From positions 2,418,001 to 2,482,000 of the forward strand of contig OY970271.1 in assembly GCA_963715745.1 (NCBI GenBank): a stretch of DNA of 64,000 nucleotides, written 5' to 3'. The DNA comes from CAWGJF01 sp963715745 (GTDB taxonomy: Bacteria > Bacteroidota > Ignavibacteria > Ignavibacteriales > Ignavibacteriaceae). The notes beneath the pieces were generated by a model. It was not told the origin of the DNA, searched no databases, and saw only the letters and a list, made by a program, of their open reading frames with translations. Made by a program: the position numbers and the translations under genes. Each line of letters begins with the position of its first letter. Position 1 is the stretch's first letter. This document shows, piece after piece, positions 42,716-51,664 of the stretch.

Positions 42716-43643
42716 TGATTTCAAATAATTCGAATAATCTTTCAAGTTCAACAGATGAGTAAAATTCAATTGTGATTTCACCTGATCCATCTTGCTTTTG
42801 TTTGCAGGAAACTTTGGTACCAAAAATTTTCCTAAGCTTGTCTTCAACATCTTTTAAATTTGCGCCTGAGTTTCCAGGTGAAATTGTATATGTTTTTTTA
42901 GTAGTTGTCCCTTTGCCACCATTCGAAAGTTCTTTAACTAGCTTCTCAACCTTTCGTACAGAATAATTTTCTTTTACAATTTTATTTAGGATCTGGAGCT
43001 GAAGTTCTTCAGTCGGCAAATTAATTATTGCTCTTGCATGACCTGGAGTAATTTCCTCATTTATTAATGCCTGCTGAACTTCACCTGGCAGCTTTAAAAG
43101 CCTGATTGCATTTGCAATTGTTGTTCTGTCTTTCCCAACTTTATCAGCAATTTGTTCCTGAGTCAAGTGACATTCATCCATAAGTCTTTTATAAGCAGTT
43201 CCGATTTCAACTGCATTAAGTTTTTCCCTCTGGATATTTTCTATCAATGCTAAAGCCAGCATTAATTCATCGGATTCAACTTCAATTATATAAGCAGGAA
43301 TTTCTTTAAAACCAATTTCTTTGCAGGCAATAAGTCTTCTTTCACCTGAAATTAATTCATACTTGTGCTCGGGAGTTCGCCTGACTGTAATTGGCTGAAT
43401 TAAACCATTAGAAAGAATTGATTTTTTTAATTCTTCTAAAGCTTCGGGATCAAAACGGGTTCTTGGCTGGTAGGGATTTCTTGAAATAAAATCAACTGAT
43501 ATTCTTGCAAGTACATCAACCTGCTTTCCATCATCATCTTTTATTTGTGAAAGATCGACGGACTCTTTACCATTTTTAACATATTCCTGAGGTTTAATCA
43601 GTGCATCAAGACCTCTTCCCAAAACCGGCTTAATTTTTCCCAT
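42696..43643 (-). CDS. parB: Chromosome-partitioning protein ParB
   Basis: 315 residues. N-terminal LGRGLDALIKP, ParB/sulfiredoxin-like CTPase domain with NPYQPRTRFDPEALEELKKSI and YELISGERRLIACKEIG (GERR), an HTH (LTQEQIADKVGKDRTTIANAIRL), LNAVEIGTAYKRLMDE, and the C-terminal dimer domain. It spreads on parS sites and works with ParA in origin segregation. It lies three bases after parA. Confidence 0.97.
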   Translation of the reverse strand: MGKIKPVLGRGLDALIKPQEYVKNGKESVDLSQIKDDDGKQVDVLARISVDFISRNPYQPRTRFDPEALEELKKSILSNGLIQPITVRRTPEHKYELISGERRLIACKEIGFKEIPAYIIEVESDELMLALALIENIQREKLNAVEIGTAYKRLMDECHLTQEQIADKVGKDRTTIANAIRLLKLPGEVQQALINEEITPGHARAIINLPTEELQLQILNKIVKENYSVRKVEKLVKELSNGGKGTTTKKTYTISPGNSGANLKDVEDKLRKIFGTKVSCKQKQDGSGEITIEFYSSVELERLFELFEIIDKNYS

Positions 43644-43646
43644 AAA

Positions 43647-44423
43647 TTAATTTTGATTAATAGATACTGAATTTCTTGCTAATAACTCGCTGGCCAAAGC
43701 AATATAATTTTTTGCCCCCGTTGAAATTGCGTCATACAGAATGATTGGCTTGCCGTAACTTGGAGCTTCAGAAATTCTTACGTTTCTATGAATTACAGTT
43801 TCATATACTTTATCGCCAAAATATTTTCGGACTTCTTCAGCAACCTGGTGAGATAATCTTAATCTCGTATCAAACATAGTTAACAACACTCCTTCTATCG
43901 CAAGATCAGGATTGAAGTGTTGCTTAACAATATTTATTGTATTCAGAAGTTGTCCTAAACCCTCAAGCGCAAAATACTCACATTGAACCGGAATTAAAAC
44001 TGAATTTGAAGCAGTTAATGCATTTAAAGTTAAAAGACCAAGTGATGGCGGACAGTCAATTATAACAAAATCATAATTTTCCGCAATACCACTCAAAGAA
44101 TTTTTTAACATTCTTTCCCTTCCGGGCATATCAACCATTTCTATCTCAGCACCGACTAAATTGATATTAGATGGTAATACATCAAGAAATGGCATATAGT
44201 CTTTTATAACTGCATCAACTGCATTTTCATTTCCAATTAAAACCTCATAAATAGAAAGAGAATTGTTGGTAATGCTTATTCCTGAAGTAGAATTAGATTG
44301 AGGATCGATATCAACAAGTAAAGTTTTTTTCTCAGAAGTAGCTAAAAGAGAGGCTAAGTTAATAGCAGTCGTAGTTTTTCCTACTCCTCCCTTTTGATTT
44401 GCTATTGAAATTATTTTTGACAT
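43647..44423 (-). CDS. parA: Chromosome-partitioning ATPase ParA/Soj
   Basis: The preferred start is the ATG at 44423, one codon after an in-frame TTG. 258 residues. Deviant Walker A KGGVGKTTTAINLA, Walker A' LLVDIDPQSN, Walker B FVIIDCPPSLGLLT, and the family end block VRISEAPSYGKPI. It binds ParB-parS complexes and drives segregation. Operon with parB. Confidence 0.98.
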   Translation of the reverse strand: MSKIISIANQKGGVGKTTTAINLASLLATSEKKTLLVDIDPQSNSTSGISITNNSLSIYEVLIGNENAVDAVIKDYMPFLDVLPSNINLVGAEIEMVDMPGRERMLKNSLSGIAENYDFVIIDCPPSLGLLTLNALTASNSVLIPVQCEYFALEGLGQLLNTINIVKQHFNPDLAIEGVLLTMFDTRLRLSHQVAEEVRKYFGDKVYETVIHRNVRISEAPSYGKPIILYDAISTGAKNYIALASELLARNSVSINQN

Positions 44424-44495
44424 CAAGAATGAAAAACTTTACTCAATAAGAAAATGTAAGATATCATTTATTCGAAATAGTAAAAAGCAACCGGA

Positions 44496-45173
44496 TTATA
44501 AACTAATTTCTTCTCCAAATTTCATAACATTTACTTTAAACCCTTTTGTCTCTGCTTTTTTTCTAAATTCTTCCGGATCAGCTTTGATGACCGGGAAGGT
44601 ATTATAATGCATCGGGATTGCAGTTTTTGGAGAAACATATTCAATTGCTTTAACTGCATCATCAATTCCCATTGTAAAATTATCTCCGATCGGTAAAAGC
44701 ATATAATCAATTTTATTTATCTCACCAATCAATTTCATATCATAAAATAATCCGGTATCACCCGTATGGTACAGTGTTTTTCCATCAATCGTCAGAAGAA
44801 CTCCTGCAGGTTCTCCTCCGTAAGTACCATCTGGAGTCATAGAACCGTGATGAGCAATGGTAAATTTAAGCCTTCCAAATTCAAAATTATAAGCTCCCCC
44901 AATATGCATATTATGTGCTTTAAATCCTTTTGAAATACAATAGTTTGCCAGTTCGTTTACACAAATGAACAAAGGATTGCATCTCTTTGCAATACTAAAT
45001 GCATCACCTACATGATCACCATGAGCGTGTGTAAGAATAATAAAATCAGCATTTACATCTTTAGAATTTACTGGTGAAGTAGGGTTGTTGTCCAGGAAAG
45101 GATCAATTAATATAGTATTTCCTTTATCAGTAGTTATCTGGAATGCCGAATGTGAAAAGTATTTTAATTTCAT
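44496..45173 (-). CDS. UPF0173-type metal-dependent hydrolase (metallo-beta-lactamase fold)
   Basis: 225 residues. MBL motifs: ILIDPFLDNNP, LTHAHGDHVGDA (HxHxDH), ARHG-like IAHHGSMTPDG, LYHTGDTGLF and MHYNTFP. The length and the start MKLKYFSHSAFQI match the UPF0173 group. The substrate is unknown. It lies between parA and the CHAD gene on the same strand. Confidence 0.92.
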   Translation of the reverse strand: MKLKYFSHSAFQITTDKGNTILIDPFLDNNPTSPVNSKDVNADFIILTHAHGDHVGDAFSIAKRCNPLFICVNELANYCISKGFKAHNMHIGGAYNFEFGRLKFTIAHHGSMTPDGTYGGEPAGVLLTIDGKTLYHTGDTGLFYDMKLIGEINKIDYMLLPIGDNFTMGIDDAVKAIEYVSPKTAIPMHYNTFPVIKADPEEFRKKAETKGFKVNVMKFGEEISL

Positions 45174-45189
45174 TTTCTATCCCCTTTCA

Positions 45190-45651
45190 CTAATTAAGTA
45201 ATTTATAAAAATTTTTTACTGATTTATTATGAGTGAATTTCATAAGTTCAAGCTTTAAACTGTCTTCAAGAATTTTTCTTTTCTTTTCAACACCTTCAAT
45301 TACCGATTTATTAATTTTAATTTTTTCTTCATTCTTTAATGTTTCTGTATTTAACTTGAATACATCAAGATCACGAACAGAACCCGAAAGATCCTGTAAA
45401 AGTTGAACTTTTTTGTATATAGTAAAAAATTTATTCCTGTTAAAACAGTCAATGTACAATTCCATATTATATCTTACTCTTCTTAAAGCAATTCTTATGT
45501 TGTGAAGGCTCTCAGGATCAAGCATATTAAAATAATTTTCGATAGAATCAAATAAATGATCGAAGCGAGATTTTAAAATTATTTTAGCTGATGTGCACAG
45601 GTTACTGCTTTTTTTTAATCCATTTATCTCCCATTTTTTACTTTTTGCCAT
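45190..45651 (-). CDS. CHAD-domain protein (short)
   Basis: 153 residues, shorter than usual CHAD domains (200 or more). LDPESLHNIRIALRRVRYNMELY carries the conserved His and Arg residues of the CHAD polyphosphate-binding helices, followed by LSGSVRDLDVFKLN. It probably binds inorganic polyphosphate. It lacks a CYTH domain. A Ppx-type phosphatase gene is 5 kb away. Five bases separate it from the glycosyltransferase upstream. Confidence 0.85.
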   Translation of the reverse strand: MAKSKKWEINGLKKSSNLCTSAKIILKSRFDHLFDSIENYFNMLDPESLHNIRIALRRVRYNMELYIDCFNRNKFFTIYKKVQLLQDLSGSVRDLDVFKLNTETLKNEEKIKINKSVIEGVEKKRKILEDSLKLELMKFTHNKSVKNFYKLLN

Positions 45652-45656
45652 ATTTG

Positions 45657-46313
45657 TTAGATGAAAATAACTCTGATAAATCCGAAAATAGCTTTTAAAG
45701 GATTCATTTTGCTTTTTGATTTAGTATAAATTGTAGGAATTGGATAATTACCAATTTTGAAGCCTTTTCTGCTTGCAAAAATAAGGATTTCACTTTCAGC
45801 TTCATAACCATTTAAAGTTGTAGTTACATTTTTTAACACTTTTACATTAAATGCTCTGAAACCACACTGACTATCAGGAATAAATTGTTTTGTTTTTTTT
45901 GAAAGAATATATGAAGTGATTTTGTTACTCATTATTCGCTGTAAAGGCATTGTTGAAATATCATTCATCCGGTTACCAATTACAATATCAGACTTAACTA
46001 GTTCTTTTATTAAAAATGGAATTTGTTCAGAAGGATGCTGAAGATCAGCGTCAATGGTAATCACATTTTGTACATTGAGTTCAATTGCTTTATTAAATCC
46101 TTTTTGTAAAGCGAATCCTTTACCCGTGTTTTTTTCAATCGATACTAAAAATACATTTTGAAATCCAAAAACCTGCGAAGCTGAATTATCAGAAGAGCCA
46201 TCATCAACAGCAATAACAATATCAACATACTTTAATGTCGATTCAACTATTTCTTTTATTGTTGAAGATTCATTATAGAAAGGGATAATTGCGGCGGTTT
46301 TATTTTGACTCAA
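45657..46313 (-). CDS. Glycosyltransferase family 2, dolichol-phosphate-mannose-synthase-like
   Basis: 218 residues. GT-A fold: AAIIPFYNESSTIKEIV, IVIAVDDGSSDNSA, NTGKGFALQKGFNKAI, VITIDADLQHPSEQIP (DxD), GNRMND and SQCGFRAF. It transfers a sugar from a nucleotide donor to a lipid or glycan acceptor. There is no membrane segment except a possible C-terminal one (IFGFIRVIFI). It overlaps the upstream cdaA by 14 bases. Confidence 0.93.
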   Translation of the reverse strand: MSQNKTAAIIPFYNESSTIKEIVESTLKYVDIVIAVDDGSSDNSASQVFGFQNVFLVSIEKNTGKGFALQKGFNKAIELNVQNVITIDADLQHPSEQIPFLIKELVKSDIVIGNRMNDISTMPLQRIMSNKITSYILSKKTKQFIPDSQCGFRAFNVKVLKNVTTTLNGYEAESEILIFASRKGFKIGNYPIPTIYTKSKSKMNPLKAIFGFIRVIFI

Positions 46314-47121
46314 CTCTTAACTGATCCAATATTGCTTTCCATCCTTTAGTAGCAGGTGATTTAAATGCAGTTTGGATACGTTTTTTCAAAGCATCTTTGG
46401 AAAGCCCTGTTGAAAGTATACCATTCTCTGCAACAGAAATTCCGCCTGTTTCTTCCGAAACAATTATGCTAATAACATCCGCTTGTTCACTAATCCCTAA
46501 GCCGGCACGATGCCGCATCCCCAGCGATTCATCATTAACTTTTGTAGTAGAAGATAGTGGAAGAGTACACCTGGCTGCTTCAATGATATTATTTTTAATT
46601 ATAACCGCTCCATCGTGTAAAGGCGAACGAGGATAAAATATCGAGGTCAGTAATGATTTTGTAAGCTTTGCATTTAGTATTTCACCGGTTTCAGTGTAAC
46701 CCCGGATTCCCGTGTCCCTTATAATAATCATTAGCGCACCATGCTGCTGCTGTGAAAGTTCAAAAGCTGCTTCAACAATTGCTTCAACTGATTCAGGAAC
46801 TTCTGTTTTTGTGAAAATTTTCATTACCGGATTTCTTGCCACCATTACAAGTAATCTTCTTATTTCCGGCTGGAACAATATAACGAAAGCAATTACCCAA
46901 ATATCAGTGATCAACTTTAATAACCAGCTTAATGCCCTTAGATTTATTGCCTGGGCTACAAATGAAATTACAAGAATAATGATTAAACCGATAAAGATTT
47001 GCGCGGCAATTGTTCCCCTAAGCAAGGTATAAAGTTTGTAAACTATAAATGCAACAATCAGGACATCTATAACATCACTGAAAGTAACAGATAAAAAGCC
47101 GATTTTAAATAATTCAAACAT
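46300..47121 (-). CDS. cdaA: Diadenylate cyclase CdaA
   Basis: 273 residues. Three N-terminal membrane helices (about 10-80) precede the DAC domain with RSPLHDGAVIIKNN (DGA) and LGMRHRAGLGISEQ (RHR), the pair that binds two ATP. It makes c-di-AMP, which controls potassium and osmotic balance. It overlaps folP by eight bases and the glycosyltransferase by 14, a coupled operon; the folP-cdaA neighbourhood is known in Bacteroidota. Confidence 0.97.
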   Translation of the reverse strand: MFELFKIGFLSVTFSDVIDVLIVAFIVYKLYTLLRGTIAAQIFIGLIIILVISFVAQAINLRALSWLLKLITDIWVIAFVILFQPEIRRLLVMVARNPVMKIFTKTEVPESVEAIVEAAFELSQQQHGALMIIIRDTGIRGYTETGEILNAKLTKSLLTSIFYPRSPLHDGAVIIKNNIIEAARCTLPLSSTTKVNDESLGMRHRAGLGISEQADVISIIVSEETGGISVAENGILSTGLSKDALKKRIQTAFKSPATKGWKAILDQLRVESK

Positions 47122-48265
47122 TAAATGGTTTAATTAAACTGTTTAGCAATTTACAAGTTTGCATACCAAATTCAACATTATGGGTACGAATTATCCTGGC
47201 ACCTTTTTGAATTGCGACAGCATTAAAAACGGAAGTAGCATTTTCCCTTTCGCCGGTTTCAAGATTTAATAGTTTTTTGAATAACGATTTCCTTGAGATA
47301 CCCACAACTATTGGACAACCGATTGATTTAAAATTATCTAATTGATTTAATAATTCTAAATTGTGTTCAACTTTTTTTCCAAATCCAATTCCCGGATCAA
47401 CAAAAATTTTAGTAATTCCGGCTTCCCTCGCAAATTTAACCTGTCGGAATAAAAAATCATAAACTTCAGTAACAACATCTTCATATTCCGGATTTTCCTG
47501 CATATTTTTCGGAGTTCCTTTCATATGCATAATTATAATTCCCGCATCAAACTTTTTAACAACATCAGGCATTTTTTTATCAAACGTTAAGCCTGAAATA
47601 TCATTTATCATATCAGCTCCCAACTCCAAAACTTTTTCAGCAACCTCACTTTTAATAGTATCAACTGATATGATTGCTTCAGGTCTCTTTTTCTTTATTC
47701 CCTTAACAACCGGAGCAACCCTGAATATTTCTTCATCAATACTAACTGGTAATGAGCCTGGTCTGGAAGATTCACCTCCAATATCAATAATATCGGCACC
47801 TGAATCAATCATCCTTAAAGCTGAATTTATGGCATCAAGCGGATTAAAATTCTTTCCACCATCGGAAAAAGAATCAGGTGTAACATTGACTATTCCCATA
47901 GTATAAGAAATATCAAATGAGAACTGTTTTTTTCCTATTTTATAAGAAGTTAAATCATATTTTTTAAATTTATTTATGGCATTATCTGCATAGTCCAATA
48001 TTTCAATTACTTTCTTATCACTAATTTCTTTTAACATGGATTTTAAATTGGGCAAACCTAAAATCAATACATCTTTGTTTTTCAGAAATACGGGAGCATC
48101 TTTCTTTAAATGATTATTTAATATTTCATACGGCATATTTCTTAGTTCAATTCCTATAAGTCCAGGATAGTTTTCTACAGAATTCAATGAATATTTTTGC
48201 TGGAATTTATTAAATATATTCAGAGAGGAGAAAGTAATTACCTGACTGATTAATTTCTGCCACAT
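47114..48265 (-). CDS. folP: Dihydropteroate synthase
   Basis: 383 residues, about 100 longer than a usual FolP at the N-terminus. Core motifs: MGIVNVTPDSFSDGG (about 129), IDIGGESSRPGSLPVS, ISVDTIKSEVAEKVLELGADMIND, IIIMHMKGTPKNMQ, VDPGIGFGKKVEHNLELL and VGISRKSLFKKLL. It joins pABA to the pterin in folate synthesis. The N-terminal extension has NLKSMLKEISDKKVIEILDYA and no known motif. It is followed by cdaA. Confidence 0.95.
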   Translation of the reverse strand: MWQKLISQVITFSSLNIFNKFQQKYSLNSVENYPGLIGIELRNMPYEILNNHLKKDAPVFLKNKDVLILGLPNLKSMLKEISDKKVIEILDYADNAINKFKKYDLTSYKIGKKQFSFDISYTMGIVNVTPDSFSDGGKNFNPLDAINSALRMIDSGADIIDIGGESSRPGSLPVSIDEEIFRVAPVVKGIKKKRPEAIISVDTIKSEVAEKVLELGADMINDISGLTFDKKMPDVVKKFDAGIIIMHMKGTPKNMQENPEYEDVVTEVYDFLFRQVKFAREAGITKIFVDPGIGFGKKVEHNLELLNQLDNFKSIGCPIVVGISRKSLFKKLLNLETGERENATSVFNAVAIQKGARIIRTHNVEFGMQTCKLLNSLIKPFNV

Positions 48266-48300
48266 TAAACACTGAAGATTAAAATCTGATTAATAAAAAA

Positions 48301-48954
48301 CTACCTGATAAGATTTTTTAATTCTGTAACCGCTGCAGAAATATTATCTGATTTAAATACTGAAGATCCTGTCACAAAAACCTGTGCTCCTGCATCTCTT
48401 GCTGTTACAATTGTTTCTGTACTAATTCCACCATCAACTTCAATTAAAAAGTTTGCATTAAGTTCTTCTCTCAACTTAACGGCTTCTTTAATTCTTCTTA
48501 AGCTGTTGGAAATAAATGACTGACCTCCATAGCCAGGATTTACTGTCATAATTAAAAGCAGATCTATGTATTCTGCAATATCCTGAACGAATTGAACAGG
48601 TGTTGATGGATTAATTACTACTCCTGCTTTACATCCAAGTTCTTTTATTTTATTAACGGTTCTATTCAAATGCACAACTTCTTCAAAGTGGACAGATAAG
48701 AAATTAGCTCCTGCTGAAGCAAAATCTTCTAAATATTTATCTGGATTTTTTATCATTAAATGAACATCTATTGGTAGCTTTGTTACCCTTCTTGCAGCAT
48801 TTACGAGGATAGGTCCGAAAGTAATATTAGGAACAAAATGTCCATCCATAACATCACAATGAATCCAATCTGCTCCACCCATTTCGGCAAGTCTAATTTG
48901 CTGTGCAAGATTAGTAAAATCAGCAGATAAAATGGAAGGTGCTATAATTGCCAT
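48301..48954 (-). CDS. rpe: Ribulose-phosphate 3-epimerase
   Basis: 217 residues, typical length. APSILSADFTNLAQQI, IHCDVMDGHFVPNITFGP, LPIDVHLMIKNPDKY, LIMTVNPGYGGQSFI and EVDGGIS. Metal His and Asp residues are all present. It interconverts ribulose-5-P and xylulose-5-P. It lies two bases after the PASTA gene and 35 bases before folP, in the same run. Confidence 0.97.
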   Translation of the reverse strand: MAIIAPSILSADFTNLAQQIRLAEMGGADWIHCDVMDGHFVPNITFGPILVNAARRVTKLPIDVHLMIKNPDKYLEDFASAGANFLSVHFEEVVHLNRTVNKIKELGCKAGVVINPSTPVQFVQDIAEYIDLLLIMTVNPGYGGQSFISNSLRRIKEAVKLREELNANFLIEVDGGISTETIVTARDAGAQVFVTGSSVFKSDNISAAVTELKNLIR

Positions 48955-48956
48955 AT

Positions 48957-49709
48957 TTATTCTTTTGGAATATTACTGTCAGAAGATTTAGTAATAAACA
49001 AGTCAACTACCTGCCCGGGATTTAACATATTTCCCGCACTTGGATATTGATCAAGAACCGTATTTGGTAATAAAGTTGTCGAAGCCTGGTAATTAATTTT
49101 TCCAACAACAAGTGAACTATCTTCAAGGATTGATTTAGCATCGGTCAGAGATTTTCCAATTAAATCGGGAACGATAATAATTCCTCCACCTCTGCCGGCA
49201 CTTACAGTAATTCCAACAGATTCACCTTGCTTTAACGGGGTTCCAGCAGCAAACTGTTGATCAAATATCATATCTTCCGGCTGGTTTGATGCAACTCTAT
49301 CAATGTGTCCGAGCTTCAATCCAATCCGCTCAAGTGCAAATTTGGCATCGGTTATTGATTTACCTTTTAATATCGGAACATGAACAACCTGTTCTCCGCC
49401 ACTTAAAAACAAGTATATAGTTCTTCCTTCTTTAACAACATCAAATGCTTTTGGTCTTTGCAAAAAAATACTACCTTCGGGATATTCAACTCCATAAGAT
49501 GTATCACTAATTACTGCATTAAATCCGGCATTGGACAAAATATTAATTGCTGCTTCTTCATTCTTTCCAACAACATCAGGAACCAGAGCTTCCGGCGAAC
49601 TAACATACCAGGGCATAATCAGGTTGTCGAGCAAAATAAAAAAAACTATTAACACACCCAGAATAACAAGAATTATTCTGAAATATCGTTTTTTAAGTAA
49701 ATTTTTCAT
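48957..49709 (-). CDS. PASTA-domain membrane protein
   Basis: 250 residues. One N-terminal membrane helix (RIILVILGVLIVFFILLDNLI) and three PASTA domains: ALVPDVVGKNEEAAINIL, VHVPILKGKSITDAKFAL and IIVPDLIGKSLTDAKSIL. PASTA domains bind peptidoglycan fragments or beta-lactams in other proteins. There is no kinase domain. It is upstream of rpe, and probably starts the operon going to cdaA. Confidence 0.95.
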   Translation of the reverse strand: MKNLLKKRYFRIILVILGVLIVFFILLDNLIMPWYVSSPEALVPDVVGKNEEAAINILSNAGFNAVISDTSYGVEYPEGSIFLQRPKAFDVVKEGRTIYLFLSGGEQVVHVPILKGKSITDAKFALERIGLKLGHIDRVASNQPEDMIFDQQFAAGTPLKQGESVGITVSAGRGGGIIIVPDLIGKSLTDAKSILEDSSLVVGKINYQASTTLLPNTVLDQYPSAGNMLNPGQVVDLFITKSSDSNIPKE

Positions 49710-49939
49710 TAATCAAATATATTGATTGAACTTATGTTAAACAACAAATTCTGCTCAGGTATAAATTGGAATTATAGTATTTTACTATCTGAACAATTAT
49801 GAAAATTTAGATAATAACTATATATTTATTTGTGTTATATCCAACAAAAAATGAAACTAAACTAACATTATTTCAATTCTATAATTACCTGCAAACTTGA
49901 AAATTCATAATCATCCTAGATTAACAACGAGGCTGATAA

Positions 49940-51583
49940 ATGTTTAAAAGACATCCTAAAGGATTATACGTTCTGTTTTTTACTGAAATGTGGGAGAGAT
50001 TTGGTTACTATTTGATGGTAGGTATCCTGCTTCTTTACCTTACTGACACAACTACAGGAGGGAAAGGATTTAGTGTAAAAACTGCAGCTGATATTGTAGG
50101 TTCGTTCATTGCTTTTGTTTATGTCACACCATTTATCGGCGGACTAATTGCAGACAGGTACCTCGGATATTTAAAATCAATATATCTTGGCGGAACTTTG
50201 ATGGCAGCCGGTTATTTTGGGTTGGCGATTCCAGGAGATACTGCCCTGTTTGTTTCGCTTTTACTTATATGTGTAGGGAATGGATTTTTTAAACCAAACA
50301 TTAGTACAATTCTTGGAGTAATTTATAACAAGGAAGAATTAAAACCATATAAAGATTCTGCTTATAATATTTTTTATATGGGAATTAATATCGGTGCGCT
50401 GGTTTGTAATTTTGTTGCTGCTTATCTTCGAAACAAATATGGCTGGGGATATGCTTTTTCAGCTGCCGGTGTAGGATTAGTAATTGGTTTAATCTGGCTT
50501 TCAACAGGTTTGAAACACGTAAAATTTGCTGATGTTAAAAAACCTATGGAAAAAGAAGATATGCCAATGATTAAAATTTTCCTTTACGTTTTTTTACCGG
50601 CAATAATATTTGCATTAATTGGTTGGTTTGTTCCAAATAATTTATTTGGTTCAGATTCAAATGATGCTTTTATTTTTGCTTGTGTTCCTATTATTTCATT
50701 CTACGTTTCCTTGTGGGTTAAATCTTCTGGAACGGATAAAAAAAGTATTGGGGCTTTACTTTTCATATTTGCTATTTCAATCATCTTCTGGACTATTTAT
50801 AATCAGAATGCAACTGGTTTAACAGTTTGGGCTGAAACTTATACGGACAGACAAATAACCCCATCACTTGAAAACCTTGCTGGTGAAATTGATATGCTTC
50901 AAAGTGTGAATACAACACCACGTGAAGTTCCAAAGTATGATGAATATCTTCGTCCTGTCTATGATGAAAATGGACAACAGATAATGATTGAGGGTCCTGA
51001 TCCGTATTTTAATAACCTTCCAAAAAATAAATGGCCAAAAGATGGCGAAGATCTTAAACTTGCAAATGCTGAATTGTTCCAATCAATAAATCCGTTTTTT
51101 ATTATCTTTTTTACGCCCATACTTGTTGGCTTATTTACCTGGCTTGCAAAAAGAAAAAAAGAACCAACAACTGCTTCAAAATTCGGATTGGCACTTTTTA
51201 TTTCAGGATTATCTTCACTTATTATGGTTTTTGCAATTATGTCTGTGCCGTCAATTTATACACATAAAGCTGCTGCATACTGGTTGTTTTTAACTTATGG
51301 AGTTTTTACAATTAGTGAACTTTTTTTGAGTCCAATCGGACTTTCACTAGTTTCCAAACTTGCACCGGCTAGAACCACTGCATTAATGATGGGAGGATGG
51401 TTTCTCTCAACAGCACTTGGTGGAAAGGCCGCAGGAATAATGGCTAGTTTTTGGGATAGCTTTACTGAAAAATCTGTTTTCTTTTGGATTTTGGTTATTG
51501 CTGCATTTTTAGGCGGAGTATTAATCTTTTCACGTATTAAATCTTTAAATGCAATTGTAAGAGAAAAAACGGGTTCTGCTTAA
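49940..51583 (+). CDS. POT/PTR2-family proton-coupled oligopeptide transporter
   Basis: 547 residues with about 12-14 membrane helices. The PTR signature FTEMWERFGYYLMVGILLLY (about 14-33) carries the ExxERFxYY motif, with FIGGLIADRYLGYLKSI, GNGFFKPNISTIL and YNIFYMGINIGAL next. A long soluble loop (about 310-375) separates helices 9 and 10. Bacteroidota POT proteins take up di- and tripeptides using the proton gradient. A solitary gene with its own terminator; GAGGCTGA ribosome site. Confidence 0.94.
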   Translation: MFKRHPKGLYVLFFTEMWERFGYYLMVGILLLYLTDTTTGGKGFSVKTAADIVGSFIAFVYVTPFIGGLIADRYLGYLKSIYLGGTLMAAGYFGLAIPGDTALFVSLLLICVGNGFFKPNISTILGVIYNKEELKPYKDSAYNIFYMGINIGALVCNFVAAYLRNKYGWGYAFSAAGVGLVIGLIWLSTGLKHVKFADVKKPMEKEDMPMIKIFLYVFLPAIIFALIGWFVPNNLFGSDSNDAFIFACVPIISFYVSLWVKSSGTDKKSIGALLFIFAISIIFWTIYNQNATGLTVWAETYTDRQITPSLENLAGEIDMLQSVNTTPREVPKYDEYLRPVYDENGQQIMIEGPDPYFNNLPKNKWPKDGEDLKLANAELFQSINPFFIIFFTPILVGLFTWLAKRKKEPTTASKFGLALFISGLSSLIMVFAIMSVPSIYTHKAAAYWLFLTYGVFTISELFLSPIGLSLVSKLAPARTTALMMGGWFLSTALGGKAAGIMASFWDSFTEKSVFFWILVIAAFLGGVLIFSRIKSLNAIVREKTGSA

Positions 51584-51608
51584 AGAATTTCTCTCTCCAG
51601 TTTTATTT

Positions 51609-51634
51609 AAGGGTTGAATTAAGTTTCAACCCTT
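51609..51634 (+). terminator. Terminator after the peptide transporter gene
   Basis: A ten-base stem AAGGGTTGAA (51609-51618) with TTCAACCCTT (51625-51634) and six-base loop, then TTTTATTTAT. It lies 26 bases past the stop. Confidence 0.85.
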
Positions 51635-51664
51635 TTTTATTTATGATATTTATAGATTTAAAGT

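Noticed and set aside
42716..42850. Upstream extension of the DUF5683 ORF inside parB
   Set aside because: The extension lies in the parB coding region and precedes the signal peptide; the TTG at 42715 gives a sensible exported protein.
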